From Puia sp. (GTDB taxonomy: Bacteria > Bacteroidota > Bacteroidia > Chitinophagales > Chitinophagaceae), in the NCBI GenBank assembly GCA_031292515.1, contig JARLGZ010000275.1, positions 62,001-126,000 on the forward strand: a stretch of 64,000 nt of DNA. Direction: 5' to 3'. The position numbers were made by a program, and so were the translations under genes. Shown here piece after piece: positions 8,101-17,116 of this stretch. Position 1 is the stretch's first letter. Each line of letters begins with the position of its first letter. The notes beneath the pieces are model-generated. The model saw only the letters and a list, made by a program, of their open reading frames with translations, was not told where the DNA came from and searched no databases.

Positions 8101-9643
8101 ATTCGAGAAAGATGTGCAGCAAAAGATGGAAGAACTGAGTTTTATTCCTTCCGAGAGCGTTTGGGAGAACGTGGAAAAAGAGATCAGGAAGGAGAAAAAG
8201 CGCAGGGTTCCCGTTTTTTGGTTCTTCCTCCTGGCGGGGATCATGCTGACGGGCGGATACTATGCACTCTTCTGGAAATCATCTTCGACAGGACGCCATC
8301 CGGCAGGTTTCCCCTCTGCTGCAACAACTGCGCTCGCATCCCGGAATCCCAACGGATCCGTACGCGGCGCCTATAAGCCCGGGAAAACATCGGTGGGGAC
8401 CCCTGATTCAGGCTTGGCAAATACGGCTTCTGCGGTGAATACCGGAAATTCCCTTGCAGCCGGCAGCGCTTCTCACCCGCGCGTTGTCATCCGGACGTTT
8501 GTTCGCGGGAACTCTCAAACCGGGAAAGAGACGCATGGTCGTGAAGGAGCCAGGCAGCACCCAGGTGGCGTGCAGGAGGAACGAACCTCCTCCGGATCGG
8601 ATCTTGCCACCGCCGAACCCTTTACGAAAAAACAGCCAAAACCAGGTGGCGCCGTCGGCGCGAATGCCGTTATCGGAGGCAACGAGTCTGCAGAAAATAG
8701 CATCCCTTCAAAGAATAGCATCCCTTCAAAGAACCATGTCCCTATAAAGGACTCTATCCATACCGCGGATAATATCCATTCAACGGATAGTGCCAGCGCT
8801 AAGAATATTCTCAAGCCGGCAAATAAGGCCCTCACTCACGCCGACAAACCCGTCGACCCCCTCGATAAATCCGTCGATAAAAAAACGGCCTCTGCCAGGA
8901 AGCTCAACGTTCCTCACCGATGGAAAATCGGGCTGACGGCCGGCGGCGGTGTCTCCGCGGTAGACAGATCCCTGTTCAGGCGGTCGTCCGCGGCAGAGCT
9001 GTCCAGTTTTGCCACCACCTTTGCCGCCTATCCTCCGGGCTGGCTGACACGCCCTTCGACGATCCGGCAGGGCTTTTCATTTTCGGCAGGAGCTTTTGGT
9101 TCGAGGGCGCTAACCCGTAAGCTGTCCTTTTCTGTCGGTTTGAACTATCATTATTATTCCACCAGTATTCAGACGGGTCCCGCCCTGAGCCAGGCTGCCG
9201 CATACCCGAGCAGTTTAATGATTTCGTTAAATGCAGGCAACACGTATGCCGCCCGGGGAGCCTATAGCGCAGGAGATGAAGGCGTTCATACGGGTCAGTA
9301 TCATTTGCTGGAATTACCGGTGTCCGTTCAATGGCAATTTGCACGTCTTCGCAGATTACCCTTGTTTTGGGAGACAGGGTTCGCCGTTTCGGAGCTTGTC
9401 GGGGCCAATATCCTTCACTTTGATGGTACGTCGGGTACCTATTACAAAGACAATTCCCTGTTCAGAAAAACGCAGGTGAGCCTGTCGACCGCGGTCATGG
9501 TGGGAGTACCGGCGGCTGGCCGTGGCATCCTGCTGGGCCCGGAAATACAATACGGATTGACGGACCTGCTGAAGAACAATATCGGGGATGCACAGCACCT
9601 GCTGTACGGGGGCGTAAAACTGGCGTTTATGCTGGGGAAATAG
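8087..9643 (+). CDS. Putative dual-membrane-spanning anti-sigma factor with C-terminal beta-barrel-like domain
   Basis: A 518-residue protein in four parts. Residues 1-40 are a charged cytoplasmic segment (EKDVQQKMEELSFIPSESVW) like the short anti-sigma helices of Bacteroidota. Residues 41-63 form one transmembrane helix (VPVFWFFLLAGIMLTGGYYA). Residues 64 to about 278 are a low-complexity Ser/Thr/Asn/Lys/Pro linker with a duplicated NSIPSK unit. Residues 279-518 alternate polar and aromatic/hydrophobic residues, as in outer-membrane barrels (WKIGLTAGGGVS, LSFSVGLNYHYYSTS), and end in VKLAFML. The gene overlaps the ECF gene by 14 bases. This layout matches the Dma type of anti-sigma factor that I recall from Bacteroides, which crosses both membranes. 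The barrel assignment is from pattern only; the signal sensed is unknown. Confidence 0.7.
   Translation: MHDPKFEKDVQQKMEELSFIPSESVWENVEKEIRKEKKRRVPVFWFFLLAGIMLTGGYYALFWKSSSTGRHPAGFPSAATTALASRNPNGSVRGAYKPGKTSVGTPDSGLANTASAVNTGNSLAAGSASHPRVVIRTFVRGNSQTGKETHGREGARQHPGGVQEERTSSGSDLATAEPFTKKQPKPGGAVGANAVIGGNESAENSIPSKNSIPSKNHVPIKDSIHTADNIHSTDSASAKNILKPANKALTHADKPVDPLDKSVDKKTASARKLNVPHRWKIGLTAGGGVSAVDRSLFRRSSAAELSSFATTFAAYPPGWLTRPSTIRQGFSFSAGAFGSRALTRKLSFSVGLNYHYYSTSIQTGPALSQAAAYPSSLMISLNAGNTYAARGAYSAGDEGVHTGQYHLLELPVSVQWQFARLRRLPLFWETGFAVSELVGANILHFDGTSGTYYKDNSLFRKTQVSLSTAVMVGVPAAGRGILLGPEIQYGLTDLLKNNIGDAQHLLYGGVKLAFMLGK
8696..8731. repeat. 18-bp tandem duplication in the anti-sigma linker
   Basis: AATAGCATCCCTTCAAAG occurs twice back to back. 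It encodes the duplicated N-S-I-P-S-K unit of the linker and keeps the frame, so it lengthens a flexible region without damage. Confidence 0.9.
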
Positions 9644-9660
9644 TCTGTGACGAGGAAATG

Positions 9661-9692
9661 AAATACTTTATCCGGGAAATACTTTATCCGGG
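9661..9692. repeat. 16-bp tandem duplication at the queG stop codon
   Basis: AAATACTTTATCCGGG is present twice in direct succession. The second copy contains the queG stop codon (9684-9686, minus strand), so the duplication lies at and just beyond the gene end. Confidence 0.9.
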
Positions 9693-10628
9693 GGAAACAG
9701 GAGCCTGCCTGATAAAGCGCAGGTTACGCCGGATCCCTTCGAATTTTGGCCGTTTCAGCGGTGAGTGCCGGAATATCTTTTTAAAATTTTCTTCTGTCAG
9801 CTCCTCCCAGTCCGAGGTGCTGAAATTCAGGATCCCGGGAATGGGGTCAAAATCGACCGCATTTGTGGGCGTCGAAAACCTGTTCCAGGGACAAACGTCC
9901 TGGCAGGTATCGCATCCGAACATCCAGTCATCGAACTTTCCCTGCATGGAATCAGGTATCAGCAAGTCTTTCAACTCTATGGTGAAATAAGAGATGCATT
10001 TGCTTCCGTCCACCACCTTGTCATCCAGGATAGCGCCGGTGGGGCAAGCTTCTATGCATCGCGTACAGGTACCGCAGAAATCCCCCGCAAAGGGATCTTC
10101 GTACACCAGCTCCAGGTCTATGATCAGGGTGGCAATAAAGAAAAATGACCCCTTCCGCCTGTTGATGAGGTTCCCGTTTTTTCCGATCCATCCCAACCCG
10201 CTCCTCACAGCCCAGGATCTTTCCAGAACGGGTGCGCTATCGACAAATCCCCGTCCGTTCACTTCGCCGATGTTTATTTTGATCCCCTGAAGCAAGGTCT
10301 TCAGCCTGGACCTGATCACCTCGTGATAGTCTTCGCCATAGGCATATTTGGCTATTTTGGGTGCTCCTTCTGCCTGTTGACTGCGGGGGAAATAGTTCAG
10401 TAGCAGGGTGACGACCGAACGGGCGCCCGGGACCAGTTTACAAGGATCCACCCGCAGGTCGAAATGATTCTCCATGTATTTCATTGAACCATGCATACCC
10501 TTTTGCAACCACGCTTCCAGCCTGCGGGCATCCGCATCCAAGGCCATCGCCCTGGCTATTCCGCAATGGTCGAAACCCAGCTCCGCCGCCAGGTCCCTGA
10601 TGATTCTCGTATGTTTATCGGCGTTCAC
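9684..10628 (-). CDS. queG: Epoxyqueuosine reductase
   Basis: QueG reduces epoxyqueuosine to queuosine in tRNA, using cobalamin and two 4Fe-4S clusters. The 314-residue protein shows the N-terminal GFDHCGIARA, LNYFPRSQ in the cobalamin region, and GLGWIGKNGNLI. The ferredoxin-like part holds CGTCTRCIEACPTGAI, a separate C in SKCISY, and CDTCQDVCPWN, which together supply the eight cysteines for two clusters. Length is normal. It is divergent from the DUF3857 operon, with 87 bases between starts. Confidence 0.94.
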   Translation of the reverse strand: MNADKHTRIIRDLAAELGFDHCGIARAMALDADARRLEAWLQKGMHGSMKYMENHFDLRVDPCKLVPGARSVVTLLLNYFPRSQQAEGAPKIAKYAYGEDYHEVIRSRLKTLLQGIKINIGEVNGRGFVDSAPVLERSWAVRSGLGWIGKNGNLINRRKGSFFFIATLIIDLELVYEDPFAGDFCGTCTRCIEACPTGAILDDKVVDGSKCISYFTIELKDLLIPDSMQGKFDDWMFGCDTCQDVCPWNRFSTPTNAVDFDPIPGILNFSTSDWEELTEENFKKIFRHSPLKRPKFEGIRRNLRFIRQAPVSPG

Positions 10629-10654
10629 GTATAAAATTATTCCTCATTGATAAA

Positions 10655-10687
10655 CCGGTAATTTAACTAATTTATCTATTTTACCGG
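10655..10687. promoter_or_regulatory. Inverted repeat between queG and the DUF3857 operon
   Basis: CCGGTAA at 10655-10661 is mirrored by TTACCGG at 10681-10687 with a 19-base AT-rich spacer. It lies in the divergent promoter region, so an operator role is possible, but a 7-bp arm is short and may be chance. Confidence 0.3.
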
Positions 10688-10715
10688 GGATTTCAACCCC
10701 TTATCGAACTGACTT

Positions 10716-12746
10716 ATGAATGCGCCCACCCTTTACGGCTTGACCGTATGCTTGTCCTGTTTCGTTTTCTCCCTGTCTGCCCAGGACAAGGGGCAATCAG
10801 CTTCCGGGAAGATCACACCCGCTGATTTTGTCCTCCCTTCTTCTCCGGCTATCGACAGCAATACCAATGCGGTCATTCTCAGCGATGTGGGATCCACTCA
10901 TTTTAAGGGCAATCAAAGCGGATGGTTCTCTTATGTCTTCAAACGCCAGGTGCGGATAAAAATACTTAATAAACAAGGCCTGGGTCTGGCGACCATAAGG
11001 ATATTCCTGCATATTAAAGACGATGACAAGGAGAAACTGGAGGATCTGACTGCTTCGACCTACAACCTGGAAAACGGGGCAGTAACTGAGTCAAGACTTG
11101 TAAAGGGCGATATCTTCGAGGACAAACCGGACCAGCATACGCTGGAAGAGAAGTTTACCATGCCCGGCGTTGTGAACGGGTCGATCATCCAGTACAGTTA
11201 TACCATCACTTCGGATTTTTACTATAATCTTCCCGACTGGGAATTTCAGTCCCTGGAAGCGCCTTGTCTTTGGAGTGAATACAATGTGGTCATTCCGAAC
11301 ACCCTGCGATTTGTCTTTGTAAAAAGAGGATTTCATCCTTTTTTTCTCGATAAACAGAAGGAAGGGACGGAGTCCTACCGGGTCGAGGAGAGGACAGATG
11401 ATCCGTTAGCAAGGGCAGACCATGCTTTTGAAGTCAGCACAAATACAAGCATTCACAGGTGGGTGATGAAGGATGTCCCCAGGCTGCCCGTGGAAGACTA
11501 TGTGACGACGCCGCTGAATTATTCCGATAAATTGGAATTCCAGCTTTCCCAGACCTATAACGGGGAGACGACCCGGGATTATATGAATAGCTGGGCCCAG
11601 GCTACCGCGGACCTGTTAAAGGAGAAAACTTTCGGCGAGCCCCTGAAGGAAGACAATGACTGGCTGGATCCCCTCCTGGATAGAATAGCTCCTGTCTCCG
11701 ACGACCCGTTGCAGCAGGCGAAAAAGATCTATTATTATTTATCCGGGAATTTCACCTGTACGGATCATGATAGCAAATATCTGAAAACGACGTTAGAGGA
11801 TGTAGTCAAGAGACGGAACGGAAGCGTCGGCGAACTGAACCTGCTCCTTATTGCCCTGCTCAGGCGCCGGCATTTTAAGGCCGACCCCGTGCTTCTCAGT
11901 ACCCGGGAATTCGGGTTCAACCTGGCAAAATACCCGATCCTCGAAAGATTGAACTACGTCATTTGCCGTGCCGGGATAGGCGGGAACGTCTTTTTTCTGG
12001 ATGCATCCCGGCCAGGGCTGGCTTTCGGATGTCTCCCGGAGAATTGCTATAACGGGCATGCGAGGGTGATCAGTGAGCAGGACTCCGTGTCCGTATATTT
12101 CTGGGCCGACTCCCTGCGCCAAAAAGAGGATGTCCTGGTCATGCTTTCCAACAGTGATCAGGGTGTTCTGCAGGGCAACTTTCAGTCCGTATCCGGCTAT
12201 CCCGGATCCTACCGAATTCGGGAAAAGGCCCGGAAGTCCGGGCTGACAGGCTTTTTTAAAGATCTCCAGGCTTCTTATGGAAAGGATCTCCTCATTTCCA
12301 ACGGCGGTATCGACTCCCTGGATGACCCGGAGGCCCCGGTGAAGGTCCACTATGATTTCGAATGCAAGATGGACAAGAATGCGGATCTTATCTATTTTGA
12401 TCCCGTGTTGAAGGACGATTTCAGGAGAAATCCCTTCTCCGCAACTGTCCGGAAATATCCCGTAGAAATGGCCCATACCCTGGACGAGAGCTATGTATTA
12501 AACATGGAGATCCCGGTCGGTTATTCGGTGGAGGAAATGCCAAAATCGGCCAGGGTATCTTTCAACGAAAATGAAGGGTCTTTCGAATACATGATAGAAA
12601 GACAGGGAAACCTCATCCTTATGCGCTCCCGGATCAGGTTGGATCGAACCGAATTTTTACCGGAGGATTACAATATGTTGCGCGATTTTTTCGCTTATAT
12701 TGCCAAAAAGCAGAACGAGCAGATCGTTTTCAAAAAGAAACCTTAA
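10716..12746 (+). CDS. DUF3857/transglutaminase-like protein, copy A (catalytic residues lost)
   Basis: A 676-residue exported protein: signal peptide to about residue 21 (LSCFVFSLSAQ), DUF3857 beta domain, a transglutaminase-like core, and a C-terminal DUF3858-type beta domain ending in KKQNEQIVFKKKP. Aligned with the fourth gene of the cluster (17117), the catalytic Cys position is Val371 (NGSVGEL against YGDCKAL) and the His position is Tyr414 (LNYVIC against FNHVIS). Only the acidic residue remains (FFLDAS). The core should therefore lack cysteine-peptidase or transglutaminase chemistry and may bind peptides or carry a structural role. It is the first gene of a four-gene paralog run; a decayed copy follows after five bases. 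Confidence 0.85.
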   Translation: MNAPTLYGLTVCLSCFVFSLSAQDKGQSASGKITPADFVLPSSPAIDSNTNAVILSDVGSTHFKGNQSGWFSYVFKRQVRIKILNKQGLGLATIRIFLHIKDDDKEKLEDLTASTYNLENGAVTESRLVKGDIFEDKPDQHTLEEKFTMPGVVNGSIIQYSYTITSDFYYNLPDWEFQSLEAPCLWSEYNVVIPNTLRFVFVKRGFHPFFLDKQKEGTESYRVEERTDDPLARADHAFEVSTNTSIHRWVMKDVPRLPVEDYVTTPLNYSDKLEFQLSQTYNGETTRDYMNSWAQATADLLKEKTFGEPLKEDNDWLDPLLDRIAPVSDDPLQQAKKIYYYLSGNFTCTDHDSKYLKTTLEDVVKRRNGSVGELNLLLIALLRRRHFKADPVLLSTREFGFNLAKYPILERLNYVICRAGIGGNVFFLDASRPGLAFGCLPENCYNGHARVISEQDSVSVYFWADSLRQKEDVLVMLSNSDQGVLQGNFQSVSGYPGSYRIREKARKSGLTGFFKDLQASYGKDLLISNGGIDSLDDPEAPVKVHYDFECKMDKNADLIYFDPVLKDDFRRNPFSATVRKYPVEMAHTLDESYVLNMEIPVGYSVEEMPKSARVSFNENEGSFEYMIERQGNLILMRSRIRLDRTEFLPEDYNMLRDFFAYIAKKQNEQIVFKKKP

Positions 12747-12751
12747 CCTGT

Positions 12752-13058
12752 ATGAGCCTTATCCCAGTTGTTCTCATTTTTTTATTCTTTTTCTTCCACC
12801 CCTTTCCGGGGGTTGCGCAAGATGATCCTCCCTGTAAGTTTTGCAAAGTGACACCCTCCGTCTTCGACCTTCCTGCCGGCGTATCCGGGACCGACGTCTC
12901 GGCCGTCATAATAGCCAGTGACGGATCAGGGGTGAAACCGGGTTTCCATGTGAAGCTGAGCCGGATGAAATTTCTACCGGGGGATGATGATGTGCTGTGC
13001 GATTTTTTGGCCTGGTCGTTACCGGGACGAACAGATCTTCTTTAAAAGGAAGAAATAG
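12752..13058 (+). pseudogene. Collapsed DUF3857 paralog: N-terminus joined to C-terminal tail
   Basis: The frame from 12752 encodes a signal peptide (SLIPVVLIFLFFFFHPFPGVAQ) and the start of a DUF3857 domain (KVTPSVFDLPAG...SAVIIASDGS, compare KMTPADFN...PAVVIADIGE). It then jumps to the very C-terminus of the family (VKLSRMKFLPGDDDVLCDFLA, compare RLDRTEFLPEDYNMLRDFFA). After a net frameshift near 13020 the other frame gives DEQIFFKRKK and a TAG at 13056-13058, matching NEQIVFKKKK of the neighbours. About 560 internal residues are missing. In its own frame the ORF stops at 13045 after 97 codons. It is best read as a remnant of a fifth copy; a small secreted protein cannot be excluded. Confidence 0.8.
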
Positions 13059-13076
13059 TATATAATAGCTCCTGAT

Positions 13077-15014
13077 ATGACCATGAAACCCCTGACAGGC
13101 TTATTGCCCTGCGTCCTATTGCTATGGAACGGACTCCTTGCACAAACAGCGTCACGCGACGGATCCGGTGATAAGTCGGCTGTGACTTTTGGCAAGATGA
13201 CGCCCGCGGATTTCAACGTCCCTGCTCCCCCGTTCGATTCGACGTCGCCGGCGGTAGTCATCGCCGATATCGGAGAAACTCACCTGGGCTTCGCCCTGGG
13301 GAAATTTTATGTGCTTACCCGGCATTTCCGGCGGATAAAAATACTCGATGAAAGGGGATATGACGCATCTAAAGTGGAGATCATCCTTTTTTCCGGGGAA
13401 AGAAGAGATGCCCTGCTGAGCGATCTCCATGCATCCACTTACAACCTGGAAAACGGCAAAATAGAGGTAAGCAAACTGGACGAGAAATCCGTATTTACAG
13501 ATAAGATCAATAAAAGCTATTCCACGAAGAAATTCAGTTTCCCGGGCGTAAAAAAGGGGTCTATCATCGAATATGATTATTCGGTCCAATCCGATTATCT
13601 GCTTTATGTTCCATCCTGGGACTTCCAGGGGAAATATCCTTGTTTATGGAGCGAATATGAAGTTACCATCCCCGACTATCTGAAGTATGTATTCCTGGCC
13701 CAGGGTTACCGGCCATTTTTTGTAAAGACGGCAAAAGATATTCCCGGATTGGAGTACGAGCCTTTTGTGACTACCCTCAATAACCATATCAGCAAGATAG
13801 AGTTTCAACTCTCGCAAATAGAATTTCCCACGCAACTTCCCCGGGATATGATGGGAAACTGGTTCACGCTCAGCGGGAAGTTGATGGAATCGGAGCATTT
13901 CGGCGCCGCGCTCGACAAGAATAATGGCTGGATGGGCGACGAATTGAAACAGGTCATAAAAGGAGAAACCGATCAGGTGGAGAAAGCCAGGAAAATCTAT
14001 GCTTTTCTCCGGGATAGTTTCACTTGTACGAATCCCCGCGGCGCGGAAGTGGAAACGTCGTTGAAAGAAGTCTTCAGAACCAGGAAAGGAACCGAAGCGG
14101 AGATCAATCTCCTGTTGACCGCCTTGCTGAACCACGTCGGCATCGTTGCGGATCCGGTCATAGCAGGTACAAGGGAGCATGGCTATACGAACCCCGTCTA
14201 TCCGTTGCTGACAAGGTTCAACTATGTGATTTGCCGGGCAGCGATCGATTCTGTCGCATGGTACCTGGATGCGAGTTCTTCCTGGACCGGATTTGGACAG
14301 CTGCCTGAATATCTTTACAACGGGCATGCCCGGGTGGTCAATAAGACCAACCCTCAGCCCGTATATTTCGAGGCGGATTCGCTAAAGGAGAAGAGTACGA
14401 CTTTTGTCGTCATCAATAACGACGGCAATGGCGGAATAGCTGGCAGTTTTCAGTCTACGCAGGGCCTGGTCGGTTCTTCCAAAGTTCGCGAAAAAGTCTA
14501 TAAGGAGGGCGAAGCCGGTTTCTTCAAGGCTATAAAAGAATCATATACCTCCGAATTTTCGATCTCCGATATGCAGATCGATTCGCTGAAGATAAAGGAA
14601 GAGCCCGTGAAAATATCTTATTCCTTTTCCTATAAGCCGCCTTCCGAAGGCGATCTGATCTATTTCAGGCCGATGCTGGGGGAAGGGTATAAGATGAATC
14701 CCTTTAAAGAGGAGAAAAGGCTGTTTCCGGTCGAAATGCCCTATGCGCTGGATGAAGTCTATATCCTCAGTATGGCTGTGCCGGACGGTTACCAGATCGA
14801 CGAGCTGCCGAAATCGGCCAAAGTGCTTTTGAATGGCACGGACGGTTTTTTCGAATTCGTGGTTGACAACGATGGCCAAAACATTCAAATGAGATCCCGG
14901 CTCAAATTGAATAAGGCCAATTTCGGGGCGTCCGACTATGAAACGCTTCGTGATTTCTATGCGATGGTCGTCAAGAAGCAGAATGAACAGATCGTATTCA
15001 AAAAGAAAAAATAG
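13077..15014 (+). CDS. DUF3857/transglutaminase-like protein, copy B (catalytic residues lost)
   Basis: A 645-residue exported paralog of the genes on either side, with signal peptide (LTGLLPCVLLLWNGLLAQ), DUF3857 domain, transglutaminase-like core and DUF3858-type tail (DFYAMVVKKQNEQIVFKKKK). The Cys position is Glu340 (KGTEAEINLL) and the His position is Tyr383 (FNYVIC); Asp remains in WYLDAS. Compared with copies A and C it lacks roughly 35-40 residues between YRPFFVKTAKD and EYEPFVTTLNNH, where the others have the VMKDVP... segment just before the core. Start is the ATG at 13077 or the one two codons later. It follows the collapsed copy by 18 bases. Confidence 0.85.
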   Translation: MTMKPLTGLLPCVLLLWNGLLAQTASRDGSGDKSAVTFGKMTPADFNVPAPPFDSTSPAVVIADIGETHLGFALGKFYVLTRHFRRIKILDERGYDASKVEIILFSGERRDALLSDLHASTYNLENGKIEVSKLDEKSVFTDKINKSYSTKKFSFPGVKKGSIIEYDYSVQSDYLLYVPSWDFQGKYPCLWSEYEVTIPDYLKYVFLAQGYRPFFVKTAKDIPGLEYEPFVTTLNNHISKIEFQLSQIEFPTQLPRDMMGNWFTLSGKLMESEHFGAALDKNNGWMGDELKQVIKGETDQVEKARKIYAFLRDSFTCTNPRGAEVETSLKEVFRTRKGTEAEINLLLTALLNHVGIVADPVIAGTREHGYTNPVYPLLTRFNYVICRAAIDSVAWYLDASSSWTGFGQLPEYLYNGHARVVNKTNPQPVYFEADSLKEKSTTFVVINNDGNGGIAGSFQSTQGLVGSSKVREKVYKEGEAGFFKAIKESYTSEFSISDMQIDSLKIKEEPVKISYSFSYKPPSEGDLIYFRPMLGEGYKMNPFKEEKRLFPVEMPYALDEVYILSMAVPDGYQIDELPKSAKVLLNGTDGFFEFVVDNDGQNIQMRSRLKLNKANFGASDYETLRDFYAMVVKKQNEQIVFKKKK

Positions 15015-15067
15015 TCTGCCTGTGAAATGAATTTGTATCGGCAATAATCTATCATCAAACCCCTACT

Positions 15068-17113
15068 ATGAGTATGAAACCCCTGACTGGCCTGGTATTA
15101 ATTATCTTATTACTCCAAAACCGAGTTTTTGCACAGGAGAAAATACCGGATCACTCCAATGAAAAATGCAGTGTCAGATTTGGAAAAATGACACCCGCGG
15201 ATTTTAATCTTTCAGCCTATAAATATGATTCCGGTGCATCGGCCGTGGTCATCGCCGACGTAGGGGAATCGCATATGGAAGGCAACAGCAAGGGTTGGTT
15301 TTCGATCGTATATAAAAGAAGCCGGCGGGTGAAGATCCTCAATAAGAACGGATATGATGCGGCACAGGAAGAGATTTCCCTCTATACGGGAGGGAATTCG
15401 ACTGAAAAAATCGAAGGCTTGAAGGCGACGACCTATAACCTTGAGAACGGTAAAGTTGTGGAAACCCGGCTGGACGACAAATCCGTCTTTACCGACAAGG
15501 TCAATAAGAACCGGATACGCATGAAATTTGGTTTCCCCGCGGTAAAGGAAGGATCGGTGATCGAATATTCTTATACCATCCAGTCCGATTTTATATACAA
15601 TTTTCGGCCATGGGTTTTCCAGGGGCAGTATCCGTGCCTATGGAGCGAATATACCGTCACCATCCCGGAATATTTCCAGTACATACAAATCAGCCAGGGA
15701 CTACAGTTTTTCTATATCCGGAAGCCGATTGATCGTTCCTTTAATGCCAAGGTGATTATACCCGGCGGAGCCGAAAGGGATAGGACGTTCGCTCTTGATG
15801 GGCGGGCAACCGAATACCGCATGGTCATGAAGGATGTACCCCCTCTAAAAAAAGAAGCCTATACAACTACTCTCAGCAATTATATCGCGAAAATAGAATT
15901 CCAGCTATCCTCTTATGCGTTTCCGCAAATGCCTCCGAAAAACATAATGGGTAACTGGAATCTGCTCAGTGAAAAGTTGATGGAAGCGCCGTACTTCGGC
16001 GCCGCTATCACGAAAAATAACGGCTGGATGGATGATGAGGTAAAAGAGATCACAAAAGGTACGATCAGCGAAATAGGGAAAGCGCAAAAGATCTATGCTT
16101 ATATCCGTGACAACTTCAATTGCACCGGTAACAATGGTTTTGAGGTGGAGACCCCGTTAAAAACAGTATTTAAGGACAAGAGCGGGACCTCCGCGGAGCT
16201 CAATCTTCTGCTGACCGCTATGCTGGCGCATGTGAATCTTAATGCTGATCCGGTCATCCTGGGCACGAGGGAGTCCGGATTTACAAACCCTTTCTATCCG
16301 TTAATCACCCGGTTCAACTATGTGGTCTGCAGGGTCAATATCGATACCGCGACCTATTACCTGGACGCCAGCCAGTCTTGGATGGGGTTCGGGCATCTGC
16401 CCGGGTATTGTTATAACGGACACGCCCGCGTGGTAAGCAGACTGAAACCTGAAGCCGTATTTTTCTACGCGGATTCTTTGAAGGAACAAAAAACGACGAT
16501 GGTACTTATCTTGAGCGATGACAAGGGGCAGATGTCGGGAACGTTTCAATCCATCCTGGGTTATATAGCTTCTTCGGACCTTCGTAAGGATATACACAAA
16601 AGAGGCGAAAAAGAATATTTTAAGGACATTCAGGCATCATATCCTCCGGAATTTGCAATTTCCAATACCGGGATCGACTCCCTCAAGATACAGGAGGAGC
16701 CGGTTAAAGTCAGTTACGAATTCACCTATAAGCCGGCGGCGGAGGATGGAATCATCTATTTTAATCCGATGCTTGGCGAGGAGGGGTACAGGGTCAACCC
16801 ATTCAAATCCGCGGAGAGGAATTACCCGGTCGAGATGCCTTATGCGCGGGATGAGATATACCTGCTGACTATGGCTGTTCCTAACGGATATGTCGTCGAT
16901 GAGATGCCGAAGTCCGTCAAGGTGCTTTTTAACGATGACGAGGGTTTTTTCGAATATCTGGTGGTGAGCGACGGGCAGAATATCCAATTGAGCTCTCATC
17001 TGAAATTAACAAGGGCCAATTTTCAGCCGGAGGACTATGCGACCCTGCGGGATTTTTATGCCTTCATAGTGAAGAAGCAAGGTGAACAAATCGTTTTTAA
17101 AAGGAAAAAATAG
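15068..17113 (+). CDS. DUF3857/transglutaminase-like protein, copy C (catalytic residues lost)
   Basis: A 681-residue exported paralog with signal peptide (LTGLVLIILLLQNRVFAQ), DUF3857 domain including the RMVMKDVPPLKKEAYTTTLSNY segment, core and DUF3858-type tail (DFYAFIVKKQGEQIVFKRKK). The catalytic Cys position is Ser375 (SGTSAELNLL) and the His position is Tyr418 (FNYVVC); the Asp in YYLDAS remains. Copies B and C are more alike than either is to A over most of the length, which suggests a recent duplication. The next gene starts three bases after the stop. Confidence 0.85.
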   Translation: MSMKPLTGLVLIILLLQNRVFAQEKIPDHSNEKCSVRFGKMTPADFNLSAYKYDSGASAVVIADVGESHMEGNSKGWFSIVYKRSRRVKILNKNGYDAAQEEISLYTGGNSTEKIEGLKATTYNLENGKVVETRLDDKSVFTDKVNKNRIRMKFGFPAVKEGSVIEYSYTIQSDFIYNFRPWVFQGQYPCLWSEYTVTIPEYFQYIQISQGLQFFYIRKPIDRSFNAKVIIPGGAERDRTFALDGRATEYRMVMKDVPPLKKEAYTTTLSNYIAKIEFQLSSYAFPQMPPKNIMGNWNLLSEKLMEAPYFGAAITKNNGWMDDEVKEITKGTISEIGKAQKIYAYIRDNFNCTGNNGFEVETPLKTVFKDKSGTSAELNLLLTAMLAHVNLNADPVILGTRESGFTNPFYPLITRFNYVVCRVNIDTATYYLDASQSWMGFGHLPGYCYNGHARVVSRLKPEAVFFYADSLKEQKTTMVLILSDDKGQMSGTFQSILGYIASSDLRKDIHKRGEKEYFKDIQASYPPEFAISNTGIDSLKIQEEPVKVSYEFTYKPAAEDGIIYFNPMLGEEGYRVNPFKSAERNYPVEMPYARDEIYLLTMAVPNGYVVDEMPKSVKVLFNDDEGFFEYLVVSDGQNIQLSSHLKLTRANFQPEDYATLRDFYAFIVKKQGEQIVFKRKK

Positions 17114-17116
17114 GCT

